Shown here: piece by piece, positions 1 to 7,414 of the stretch | Layout of the letters: every line of letters begins with the position of its first letter | Position numbering within the stretch: the stretch's first letter is position 1 | Assembly (NCBI GenBank): GCA_945886995.1 | Contig: CAMCZJ010000084.1 | Span: 1-11,776, forward strand | Direction: 5' to 3' | DNA: 11,776 nucleotides | DNA from: Asaia bogorensis | GTDB lineage: Bacteria; Pseudomonadota; Alphaproteobacteria; Acetobacterales; Acetobacteraceae | Position numbers and translations under genes: made by a program | Notes under the pieces: model-generated | The model's input: only the letters and a program-made list of their open reading frames with translations | What the model was told of the DNA's origin: nothing | Database searches by the model: none

Positions 1-1735
1 AGTCACCGAAAGCATACCCGCCCGGGCGCATCACCATCAGATTGGTTGGCGTGGCAATCGGCGTCAGGAATGCAGCGGCTGCGGCGATACCAATGCTCAT
101 CAGCACCGGTATCGGCGAAATCCCCATGGAGGTTGCGGCGGCCACGCCAACCGGAATGATGATCAGCGCCGTTGCAGTATTGCTGATCAACTGGCCAAGT
201 ACCGCTGTCAGCACAAAAATCCCCGCCAGCAGAATAATCGGGCTACCGCCCGCCGCCATGGCAACCAGCCCATCCGCCATCAATTGCGCCGCGCCGGTCT
301 GCACCATGGCTGTCGAAAGCGGCATCATCGCCGCGACCAGGATCACCGTTGTCCAGTCAACCGCGCGATAGCTTTGATCCACAGTGACCACGCGCGACAA
401 AATCAGGATGAAGCAGGCCGCGATACCTACCACCGCCCCTGGCAAAAGCCCGGTCGCGAGGAAGAACACCATGCCGGCCAGTACACCGAGCGTGGTCCAG
501 GCGCCAGCGCCAAGCGGCACCGCCTGACGGCGCACCGTATCGGGCGAATTCACCACCAGCACTTGCGGATCGGCAAGGCGCGTATCAAGCGCCTTCCATG
601 TTCCCTGCAACAGCATGGTATCGCCCGCCTGCAATTGCACCGGCTCAGCGCCCACATCCTCTCCACCACGCTGGACGGCGATGACCACCAGATCACCGCT
701 TTCGGTGATCATGCCCTGATAGGCGGTCTGGCCGATCATTTCCGAACGCGGCGGGATCATCACCTCAGCCAGGCCGGAACTGCGGTTGAACAGGCTATCG
801 CGCAAATCCTCATCGCTGTTTTCAAGCCGGAAGGCCAAATGCTGCTCAGCGGCAAGCCGCGCCGCGTCTTCGCCCTGGCCGGAGACGAGCAGAAAATCGC
901 CTTCCATCATGGTAGGGCGGCGCAGCCTATCGCCCGTTAGGCCGTCATTCACGGCGACAAGGCGAAGCCCCGCCCAGCTATCTTCCTGCAGCGCAGATGG
1001 CGGTTGGCCGATCAGAGGCGAAGTCGCACGCAACCGAAGCCGAAACAGACCTTCCTTCAATTGGTATTGCTCAACAAGTGTGGTCGCATGGCGGCTGAAA
1101 TCCACACTCATGGTTTCACCGGCGCGATGCGGCAGCAGCTTTCGCCCGAACAGCAGGGTGATGGTAATCACGCCCAGCAACAGCGGAATACCGACAATGG
1201 TGAATTCGAAAAAGCCGATGGCGCGGGCACCAGCATCCAAAGCGGCCTCACTCACCAGCACATTCACTGGCGATCCGGTGAGCGCCAGTTTCGATCCCGC
1301 ATGCGCAGCAAAAACCATCGGCATGAGCAATTGTGATGGCGGCAGACGCAGCCGGAGTGCCAAGACAACAACCACCGGCAAAAGCGCTGCAATCGCGCCA
1401 TTGAGGCTGATAAGCGCAGTCAACATCGCCGCCAGCAGGGAAATCAGCACCAGCAATCGCGTGCGGCTATTCTCGCCAGCGCCGCGGATCAGCATCTGCC
1501 CCGCCCAGGCGGTGACGCCGGTGCGGTCCAGCGCAGCACTCACCACAAAAAGAGTCGCGATGAACATCACCGCCGGATCGCCGAAGCCCGAAAGCGCCTG
1601 GTTCAGCGTGACAAGCCCGGTCGCATAAAGCGCCATGCCGACACCCATGGCCACCAGAATGACCGGGATGCGGTTCCAGATGAAAAGCACAATGGCCGCG
1701 AGGATGATCGCGGCCATGATGGTGATGTCATTCAT
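1..1735 (-). CDS. SLC13/DASS-family permease with tandem RCK_C domains, C-terminus cut by window edge
   Basis: Inner-membrane anion permease of the divalent anion:Na+ symporter (SLC13/CitT) type; family members carry dicarboxylates, sulfate or other anions, and the substrate here is not readable. I translated it from the ATG at 1735 (MNDITIMAAIILAAI) and the frame stays open to base 2, giving 578 residues. The N-terminal half (about residues 1-200) is hydrophobic and contains LNGAIAALLPV near residue 108 and GSPVNV near 155. A soluble stretch at about 215-390 has two TrkA-C/RCK_C-like repeats (each ends in a 'GD.LL..G' strand: EGDFLLVSG, AGDTMLLQG). The C-terminal half has the family motif SNTATALIIIPVG near 517 and ATPTNLMV near 563, mirroring the first half. 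Perhaps 10-30 residues are missing. It starts 3 nt after the AbgT stop, so it is very likely cotranscribed and translationally coupled. Family certain; transported ion unknown. Confidence 0.9.
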   Translation of the reverse strand, partial: MNDITIMAAIILAAIVLFIWNRIPVILVAMGVGMALYATGLVTLNQALSGFGDPAVMFIATLFVVSAALDRTGVTAWAGQMLIRGAGENSRTRLLVLISLLAAMLTALISLNGAIAALLPVVVVLALRLRLPPSQLLMPMVFAAHAGSKLALTGSPVNVLVSEAALDAGARAIGFFEFTIVGIPLLLGVITITLLFGRKLLPHRAGETMSVDFSRHATTLVEQYQLKEGLFRLRLRATSPLIGQPPSALQEDSWAGLRLVAVNDGLTGDRLRRPTMMEGDFLLVSGQGEDAARLAAEQHLAFRLENSDEDLRDSLFNRSSGLAEVMIPPRSEMIGQTAYQGMITESGDLVVIAVQRGGEDVGAEPVQLQAGDTMLLQGTWKALDTRLADPQVLVVNSPDTVRRQAVPLGAGAWTTLGVLAGMVFFLATGLLPGAVVGIAACFILILSRVVTVDQSYRAVDWTTVILVAAMMPLSTAMVQTGAAQLMADGLVAMAAGGSPIILLAGIFVLTAVLGQLISNTATALIIIPVGVAAATSMGISPIPVLMSIGIAAAAAFLTPIATPTNLMVMRPGGYAFGD

Positions 1736-1738
1736 GCA

Positions 1739-3289
1739 CTAGAGCCCCCAAGGCAGGCCGAGCATATACCAAGCCGCCAGCAGCATGGTCCAAACCACAG
1801 AAATGGCGATGACATAAGGCAACATCAGCGCGATCACCGTGCCCACCCCGGCATCCTTCTGATATTTGATCGCGAAAGTCACGATCATGGCGAAGTAGGC
1901 ATTGAGTGGCGTGATGGAATTCATCGGGCTGTCGCCGACGCGATAAGCCGCCAGCACCACTTCCGGCGCCACACCAAGCTGCATGAGCAGCGGCACAAAA
2001 ACCGGCGCGAAGATCGCCCATTTCGCAATCGCCGCAGTGATAATCAGGTCAATGCCAAAGACCGCAATGACAAAGCCGATCAGCAGCGCAACCGTTGGCA
2101 GATTCAGCTTTTCCAGGAACTCCGCCATGGAAACCGCCGCAAGCGTCGCCATGTTGGAATAGTTGAAAATGGCGATGAATTGGCTGATGACCAGCAGCAG
2201 CAGGATCAGCCCGGCCAGCGCGCCGATGGATTTCTGAATGGCGGCAATGGCTTCGGCCCCCGTGCGCATGGTGCCGGCCGCGCGGCCATAGGCAATGCCG
2301 CAGACCAGGAAGATCAGCGCAATCGAGACAATAAGGCTACCCATGAAGGGCGAAGACCCGATGATGGCGCCGGTTTCCGGGTTGCGCAGCGGCGCGCCGG
2401 GCGGCAGGGTCAGCAGGCCGATAAAGGCCAGCACACCCAACAAGGCATTCCGCGCGGCGCGAAGACCCTTGTATTCTTCCTCGGACAGAACATTCTCACC
2501 CGGCACTTCATAATCGCCCTTATAGGCACCAAGGCGCGGTTCGATCACCCTTTCGGTGATCACGCCAATCAGCACCGTCAGCACCACGACGGACGCGATG
2601 GAAAACCAGACATTCGCGGCAAGATCAATCGAGACATTCGGATTGACCAGCCGCGCCGCATCATTGGTGATTTCCGTCAGAATGCCATCCACCGGCACGA
2701 TCATGACATTGACCATGAAGGCGGAAGCAACCGCGGCAAAGGCCATGGCGAGGCCCGCCAAGGGATGCCGCCCGACGGAAAGAAAGGCCGCCGCCGCCAG
2801 TGGGATCAGCACCAAATAACCCGCATCCGCCGCGATGGATGAAACAATGCCGACGAACACAAGGATATAGGTCAGCAGCTTTGGCGGTGCCACGATCACC
2901 AGCTTGCGGATCAGCGCCTTCACAAGGCCCGCTTCTTCCGCAACACCAACGCCCACCATGGCGACAATGATCACGCCAACCGCATTGAAGCCCATGAAAT
3001 TCGGTACCACGCCGGTGAACATGAAGCGGATGCCATCAATGGTCAGCAGGCTACGTGCCGCTGTTGTTGCTTCCTCAATCTTGCCGGTCGCGGGGTTATA
3101 GGCCTGGTAGGTCACCTGCGCGCCGATCAGCGACAGCGCGGCAGAAAGCAGCACAACAAAGACGATCAGATAGACGAAGATCATCACAGGATGCGGCACG
3201 CGGTTGCCCACGCGCTCCACCGTATCCAGAAGGCGCTGCATGGTGGTTTTTGATTCGTTGTTCACCGGTGAATTCTCCGACGCGCTCAT
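1739..3289 (-). CDS. AbgT-family transporter (p-aminobenzoyl-glutamate transporter / drug efflux family)
   Basis: Polytopic inner-membrane secondary transporter, 516 aa, the usual family length. E. coli AbgT takes up p-aminobenzoyl-glutamate, a folate breakdown product; Neisseria MtrF and Alcanivorax YdaH have been described as sulfonamide/antimetabolite exporters. Seen here: ADAGYLVLIPLAAAAF (154-169), a long cytoplasmic loop at about 250-280, and the signature AYRVGDSPMNSITPLNAYF (448-466). Relative spacing places Trp424, Pro442, Arg450, Asp453 and Pro461 at the positions of MtrF Trp420, Pro438, Arg446, Asp449 and Pro457; Asp201 may stand for MtrF Asp193. The ATG (3289) overlaps the M20 stop as ATGA, and the SLC13 start follows 3 nt after its TAG, so it is the middle gene of one operon. 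The hydrolase neighbour favours import of an amide-linked compound, but the direction cannot be read from sequence. Confidence 0.93.
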   Translation of the reverse strand: MSASENSPVNNESKTTMQRLLDTVERVGNRVPHPVMIFVYLIVFVVLLSAALSLIGAQVTYQAYNPATGKIEEATTAARSLLTIDGIRFMFTGVVPNFMGFNAVGVIIVAMVGVGVAEEAGLVKALIRKLVIVAPPKLLTYILVFVGIVSSIAADAGYLVLIPLAAAAFLSVGRHPLAGLAMAFAAVASAFMVNVMIVPVDGILTEITNDAARLVNPNVSIDLAANVWFSIASVVVLTVLIGVITERVIEPRLGAYKGDYEVPGENVLSEEEYKGLRAARNALLGVLAFIGLLTLPPGAPLRNPETGAIIGSSPFMGSLIVSIALIFLVCGIAYGRAAGTMRTGAEAIAAIQKSIGALAGLILLLLVISQFIAIFNYSNMATLAAVSMAEFLEKLNLPTVALLIGFVIAVFGIDLIITAAIAKWAIFAPVFVPLLMQLGVAPEVVLAAYRVGDSPMNSITPLNAYFAMIVTFAIKYQKDAGVGTVIALMLPYVIAISVVWTMLLAAWYMLGLPWGL

Positions 3290-4668
3290 TGTGACAGGGC
3301 CTGCAAAATGCGCGCCCAGGAACGGATGCCCTTCTGGAAGCTTTCCAGATTGTATTTCTCATTCGGGCTATGGATGCGGTCATCTTCCAGCCCGAAGCCG
3401 GCCAATACCACATCCATCCCAAGCGAGGTCTTCAGCATATGCGTAACCGGGATGGAACCCCCGGAGCCGATAAAGACCGCGGGCTTGCCCCATTCATCGG
3501 ATAAAGCCGCGCGCGCCTTGGCAAAGGCCGGGTCCGTATCCGGGAAGCGAATGGCGCGGCCCGAGCCATGTTCGATGAATTCCGCCCGACAATCCGAAGG
3601 CAGGCGCGCCAGCACATGCGCGCGGAAGGCCTTGCGGATCGCGTGCGGGTCTTGGTCAAACACCAGCCGGAAGGACACCTTGGCCGAGGCTTGCGCAGGG
3701 ATCACGGTCTTGAAACCATCGCCCTGATAGCCGCCGCCCATGCCGTTGATTTCGCATGTCGGGCGCGACCAGACCATTTCCAACGCATCGCGCCCCTTTT
3801 CACCAGCTGGCCGCGACAGGCCAATGACGCCGAGGAATTTCTCGGCCGTGAAGCCAAGCGTTCCCCATTGCTGCTTCAGGCTTTCGGGCAATTCCGGCAC
3901 GCCATCATAAAAGCCAGGCAGCGTGACGCGGCCCTGATCATCGTAAAGATCGGCCAGGATTTTTGCCAGAATACGGTTCGGATTGGCTGCCGCCATGCCG
4001 TAGAAACCAGAATGCAAATCACGATCGGCGGCGTGGATGATCACTTCTTCACCGCAAAGCCCGCGCAGCATGGTGACAATGGCGGGGGTTTGCGGGTCCC
4101 ACATATTGGTATCGCAGATCAGGCCGATATCGGCCTTCAATTCTTCCTTGTTGGCATCGAGAAAACCCGGAAGATTGGCGCCGCCTGATTCTTCCTCACC
4201 TTCCAGCAGGATGGAAACCGGGATGGGCAGCTTGCCGGTCACGGCCTTCCAGGCGCGGCAGGCTTCGACAAAGGCCATAAGCTGGCCCTTATCATCCGCG
4301 CTGCCACGGCCACGGATCACCTTTGTGCCATCGGCCAGGGCTTCGATCACCGGGTCAAACGGGTCACGATCCCATAATTCCAAGGGGTCCACCGGCTGGA
4401 CATCATAATGCCCGTAGAAGAGCGCCGAGGCGCCCTTGGCGCTGCGGTCATGCGCCACCACGATGGGATGGCCAGGCGTTGGCCGCGCTGAAGCTTCAAA
4501 GCCAATGCTGCGCAAATCAGCCGCATGCCATTCGGCATTGGCGGCGCAATCCTTGGCGAAGGCGGGGTCGGTCGAGATGGATTTGATGCGGAGCACCGTA
4601 AAAAGGCGCTCCAGCGCGCCCTCCATGTCGGCGTCTATATGCGCCAGAACCCTGTCGAGATCGCTCAT
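3286..4668 (-). CDS. M20-family metallodipeptidase (CNDP/PepV-like)
   Basis: Cytoplasmic dinuclear-zinc hydrolase, 460 aa, that should cleave a dipeptide or related N-acyl amino acid. Metal and catalytic motifs are complete: GHYDVQP (His87 zinc, Asp89 catalytic support), RGSADDKG (Asp125 bridging), LEGEEESGG (Glu159 general base, Glu160 zinc), ICDTNMW (Asp186 zinc) and RIHSPNE (His433 zinc). The lid/dimerisation domain spans about 205-380 and has RDLHSG (His219), typical of the carnosinase-like branch, not the shorter AbgA/AbgB branch. I prefer the ATG at 4668 (MSDLDRVLAHIDADM) because homology begins there; an in-frame ATG at 4716 would add 16 atypical residues, and a third lies at 4683. AGGCAG about 7-12 nt upstream of 4668 can serve as a ribosome site. 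First gene of the unit with AbgT and SLC13; its TGA overlaps the AbgT ATG. Substrate unknown. Confidence 0.93.
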   Translation of the reverse strand: MSDLDRVLAHIDADMEGALERLFTVLRIKSISTDPAFAKDCAANAEWHAADLRSIGFEASARPTPGHPIVVAHDRSAKGASALFYGHYDVQPVDPLELWDRDPFDPVIEALADGTKVIRGRGSADDKGQLMAFVEACRAWKAVTGKLPIPVSILLEGEEESGGANLPGFLDANKEELKADIGLICDTNMWDPQTPAIVTMLRGLCGEEVIIHAADRDLHSGFYGMAAANPNRILAKILADLYDDQGRVTLPGFYDGVPELPESLKQQWGTLGFTAEKFLGVIGLSRPAGEKGRDALEMVWSRPTCEINGMGGGYQGDGFKTVIPAQASAKVSFRLVFDQDPHAIRKAFRAHVLARLPSDCRAEFIEHGSGRAIRFPDTDPAFAKARAALSDEWGKPAVFIGSGGSIPVTHMLKTSLGMDVVLAGFGLEDDRIHSPNEKYNLESFQKGIRSWARILQALSQ

Positions 4669-4857
4669 GTTTTTTCTGCCTGCCATCCTGGCCAGCGGGT
4701 GCGCATAGGGCAACACGCACCTTGGCCTTCATATTCGGTTTAGCTTTGTAGCACATCCTGGCCTTGCACGGCACGTCCCGGGGCTGTGCCCCCCGTCCGG
4801 CCAATGGTGCCGGGGGCGTGCGGGCGGCGCGCGGCTCCGGCAGGGTCTTGTTCATCC
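4669..4857. promoter_or_regulatory. Divergent intergenic region between the M20 operon and the RMD1-like gene
   Basis: This 189-nt spacer must hold the promoter of the minus-strand M20-AbgT-SLC13 unit and probably that of the plus-strand RMD1-like gene. An AT-richer patch at about 4726-4752 sits between GC-rich flanks and is the best promoter location. I found no convincing -35/-10 pair: TTGGCC at about 4725 on the plus strand lacks a good partner, and TACAAA on the minus strand lacks a -35. Two small dyads lie on the RMD1 side: GGGGC-TGT-GCCCC at 4780-4792 and CCGGC-N7-GCCGG at 4797-4813. They could be leader hairpins or chance in GC-rich DNA. Confidence 0.3.
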
Positions 4858-5640
4858 ATGCCGGAACCCCCTGCCCTTTCCGTCCACGCGCTGCTGCTCG
4901 CTGAGCGGCTTGATACGCGCGCGCTTGAACGGCGCGGACCCGTGCTGCCTGGTGCGCTCAGCCTTGGCGAATTGCCCGGCGGCGGGCGCGCCTTTGCCTT
5001 TCGCTGGGGCGCGGTTGTGACCATCGGCGCCACGCTGGAACAGGCCAATGCTTTGGCCACACAGCTCCGCCCGCATCTCCATGAACCGCTTGACGTGCCC
5101 GAGCATGAAACAGCCGAGATCATCATCGGCGCGGCGGAGGATGGCGCGAATGAAACGGGCACCATCTTATTGCTGGATGGCTCACTGGCGCGCCTTGCCC
5201 TGGTGGCCAAGGCGCTCGCCAAAAGCGCGGTATTGACCCATCAGGAAGCGATGTTGGCGCGCACACTGGACCGGCTGGAAGCACCCTTGGAACGCTTGCG
5301 GCGCGGGCAGCTTGGTCTGCCAACACGCCTTATCGTGCCGCTGATCGGGGAAGCGATTTCCGCCCGCGCACGCTCCTCCGCACGTGTAGATACCGCGGCC
5401 AAGCCCGAATTGCTGTGGGACCATCCGGAATTGGCGCAGCTGCACGCGACCCTTGCGGCGGAATGGGAGCTTGCGGAACGCACCGAAGCGCTTGCCGGCA
5501 AGCTTGAGATGGTGCGCGAAATCTCCGAAACCCTGCTTGATTTGACCGAAACACGCCGGTCACGCCTGCTGGAATTGGCGGTGGTGCTGCTGATCGCGAC
5601 TGAAGTCGCGACAACGCTTTATGGGCTGATCATGCCCTGA
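4858..5640 (+). CDS. RMD1/RMND1 family (DUF155) protein with C-terminal membrane anchor
   Basis: Bacterial member of the DUF155 family (Pfam PF02582 group), which includes yeast Rmd1, Sif2/Sif3 and Mrx10 and human RMND1, mitochondrial proteins linked to the mitochondrial translation system or membrane. The bacterial role is not known. From the ATG at 4858 it has 260 aa. Visible landmarks: an N-terminal strand-rich part with FAFRWGAVVTIG near 48, the LAKSAVLTHQE segment near 122, the family-typical pattern PELLWDHPELAQL near 185, a predicted helical/coiled-coil stretch at about 195-232, and a single C-terminal membrane segment (LLELAVVLLIATEVATTLYG) ending four residues before the stop, so the bulk probably faces the cytosol. 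An upstream in-frame start at 4786 would add 24 low-complexity residues and is less likely; CAGGG at 4841 precedes the chosen start by 12 nt. It stands alone between divergent and convergent neighbours. Confidence 0.87.
   Translation: MPEPPALSVHALLLAERLDTRALERRGPVLPGALSLGELPGGGRAFAFRWGAVVTIGATLEQANALATQLRPHLHEPLDVPEHETAEIIIGAAEDGANETGTILLLDGSLARLALVAKALAKSAVLTHQEAMLARTLDRLEAPLERLRRGQLGLPTRLIVPLIGEAISARARSSARVDTAAKPELLWDHPELAQLHATLAAEWELAERTEALAGKLEMVREISETLLDLTETRRSRLLELAVVLLIATEVATTLYGLIMP
5594..5611 (+). other. Perfect 7-bp stem, 4-nt loop at the end of the RMD1-like gene
   Basis: TCGCGAC-TGAA-GTCGCGA is a perfect inverted repeat within the last membrane-helix codons, about 30 nt before the stop. 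The next gene is convergent and only 27 nt away, with no other good terminator in the gap; a TTTT lies at 5652. The hairpin could stall or stabilise the transcript end, or be chance from GC-rich codons. It is not a canonical intrinsic terminator because no T-run follows directly. Confidence 0.25.
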
Positions 5641-5667
5641 CGGCTGACTGATTTTCGCAGCAATGCT

Positions 5668-6891
5668 TCACGGCCCCGGCGGTGGTGGAGAAATCAGCCC
5701 GACCGGGGGCGGTGCCGTCACCCAGCTTGTCAGATCACGGCCACGCGCTTCGCCATAGGCGAAAAGGGCGCGCATATAGGCATTGTCAAAAAATCTGGGC
5801 CGCGGCGTATCGAAATCCTGTCCGATGCTTTGCAGGCGAAAGCCGATACGGTCGCGATAGGTACTGAGATATATCCGATCAAGATCATTGATGGATGAGA
5901 AATGCAAAAGCGTCTGCGCAGACCGGCGCGCTATGCTGAACAGGCCCCCTGGCGGGTCAGTAATCGCGACATCCACACGACCATTGCGAATGACCCAGGC
6001 CGTGGTTTCGCGTTGCTGACCGGCGCGGCCCGCCAAATTGCCTGGGCGGAACCTGGCTGGATAGAGAAAAACCTGCATCGCCGCGCCGCCATCCACATGC
6101 ATTTCCTGGAAAGGCCGCCCAGCTGCTTCGACATCAATCATCACGGGTGGAAAGGCACCGGGGATGGAAGCAGAGGCCAGTAGAATACGCCGAACAAGAT
6201 TGAGAGCCTCAGGATGGCCACTCGCCGCAATCGCACCGATGTTCCATACCACCGGTCGCCCGACATCCAGATTGACCGTGCCGATCAGCAATAGCCGCCC
6301 GCGTTGATGTTCCGCCGCAATGGCCTGCAACATCGCTTCATCGGCATGACGTTCAATCAAGCGCGCGAGCGGCGTGGTATCGGCAAGCGCCTCGCGGAAC
6401 AGTACGGACAGGGCAATACGGCCAAGCTGCACCACATCACTCGGCGCAATTTCGGTGAATAGCGCGCGCAGTTGCGGATCATAGGAAGGCCCAAGGAAAG
6501 CAAAGGGGGCAATCAGGGCGCCGGCGGAAATGCCCGTGACCAATTCGAATTCCGGTCTTTGGCCGGTTTCGCTCCAACCCACCAGCACGCCGGCGCCAAA
6601 GGCGCCATCATCAGCGCCACCCGAAAGCGCCAGGAAATGTCCAGGCGCGGCGCGCCGCCCACGCCCAGCTTGCAGCCCCGCATCCCTGCGGCGCAGGACG
6701 CGTTCGTAATAGGCAATGATCGGCCCAGGATCACCATCTGCCCAGAAGCGTGAATCGGGCACGCCCAGGACATCAATAGCGGTCAACTGCTGCGAAGGCG
6801 GTGCCGGCAGGCGCGTAATGCTGGCGCAGCCTGCCAAGACGGCAAGCAGCAGGCAGGCCGCTGCGGCACGCAGGGCGAAGCCGCCCCTCAT
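5668..6891 (-). CDS. Patatin-like phospholipase lipoprotein
   Basis: Predicted envelope lipoprotein with an acyl hydrolase (patatin) fold, 407 aa. The N-terminus has two Arg residues, a hydrophobic stretch and the lipobox LAGC, so signal peptidase II should cut before Cys22. The catalytic parts are intact: the glycine-rich oxyanion loop SGGADDGAFGAG (90-101), the nucleophile elbow GISAG with Ser122, and the DGGA motif with Asp267 completing the Ser-Asp dyad. This matches the family of bacterial patatin lipoproteins; the natural lipid substrate is unknown. The C-terminus is Pro-rich (last 15 residues PPPVGLISPPPPGP-like). The start at 6891 is fixed by the signal peptide. It lies 28 nt downstream of the DUF1269 gene on the same strand, so the two are likely cotranscribed. 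The 3' end is convergent with the RMD1-like gene. Confidence 0.92.
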   Translation of the reverse strand: MRGGFALRAAAACLLLAVLAGCASITRLPAPPSQQLTAIDVLGVPDSRFWADGDPGPIIAYYERVLRRRDAGLQAGRGRRAAPGHFLALSGGADDGAFGAGVLVGWSETGQRPEFELVTGISAGALIAPFAFLGPSYDPQLRALFTEIAPSDVVQLGRIALSVLFREALADTTPLARLIERHADEAMLQAIAAEHQRGRLLLIGTVNLDVGRPVVWNIGAIAASGHPEALNLVRRILLASASIPGAFPPVMIDVEAAGRPFQEMHVDGGAAMQVFLYPARFRPGNLAGRAGQQRETTAWVIRNGRVDVAITDPPGGLFSIARRSAQTLLHFSSINDLDRIYLSTYRDRIGFRLQSIGQDFDTPRPRFFDNAYMRALFAYGEARGRDLTSWVTAPPPVGLISPPPPGP

Positions 6892-6919
6892 GCGCGGAAC
6901 CGCATCCTGCCTGTGTGCA

Positions 6920-7414
6920 TCATCCGCCGGATGCTCCAGCCAAGGCTTCCCGCAGCGTTGCTTCCTTGGTTTCGTCGAAGGATGTGCGCATGATTTTACC
7001 GCCCATGCCTTGCAGCCCTTCCATCACACGCTCAGCGGTCATTTTGCGGACCAGCAAGAATAGCGCAGCTTCACCCGCCGTCAGGCATTGCGCCACGTCC
7101 TTCATGAAATTGTCATTGATGCCAACATCAGTAAGGCGCCCTGAAACCGCACCGGCAGCAGCCCCAACAGCCGCGCCCGCAAGCGGGTTGAGGAACAAAA
7201 GCCCAATCAAGGCCCCCCACATCGCCCCGCCCGCAGCACCGGCGGCTGTCGGTTGAAAGGTCTGGTTCAGCTTGATGCTGCCATCGGGCTTGCGCAGCGC
7301 CACCACGGCATCACCAAGTTCAATCAGGTATTCGCGCTGCATGGAGGCAACACGCGTGCGCGCTTCTTCGGCCTCGGTTTCGGTCGGGAAGGAAATGACA
7401 AGAAGATCAGCCAT
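6920..7414 (-). CDS. DUF1269 domain membrane protein with glycine-zipper hairpin
   Basis: Small membrane-associated protein of 164 aa matching the DUF1269 family (Pfam PF06897). The N-terminal MADLLVISFPTETEAEEAR is the typical family opening and forms a ferredoxin-like soluble part with the second soluble segment (about 93-155, DVGINDNFMKDVAQCL... and LFLLVRKMTAERV). Between them residues 57-92 form a Gly/Ala-rich hydrophobic hairpin (GAAGGAMWGALIGLLFLNP then AGAAVGAAAGAV) with glycine-zipper spacing, which should insert in a membrane. No biochemical function is established for the family that I can rely on. An AGGAAC stretch 8-13 nt before the ATG serves as ribosome site. It precedes the patatin gene by 28 nt and is the first gene of that pair. 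The promoter should be in the 500-nt spacer upstream; I could not define it. Confidence 0.9.
   Translation of the reverse strand: MADLLVISFPTETEAEEARTRVASMQREYLIELGDAVVALRKPDGSIKLNQTFQPTAAGAAGGAMWGALIGLLFLNPLAGAAVGAAAGAVSGRLTDVGINDNFMKDVAQCLTAGEAALFLLVRKMTAERVMEGLQGMGGKIMRTSFDETKEATLREALAGASGG

Noticed and set aside
4121..4136. Perfect 16-nt palindrome AGGCCGATATCGGCCT
   Set aside because: It lies inside the M20 gene, where ordinary codons for Lys-Ala-Asp-Ile-Gly-Leu produce it. One such palindrome in about 12 kb of GC-rich DNA is not surprising.
5618..5660. Terminator between the RMD1-like gene and the patatin gene
   Set aside because: The only dyad at the stop is GGGC-N7-GCCC with a 4-bp stem, and the TTTT at 5652 is too far from it to call a terminator.
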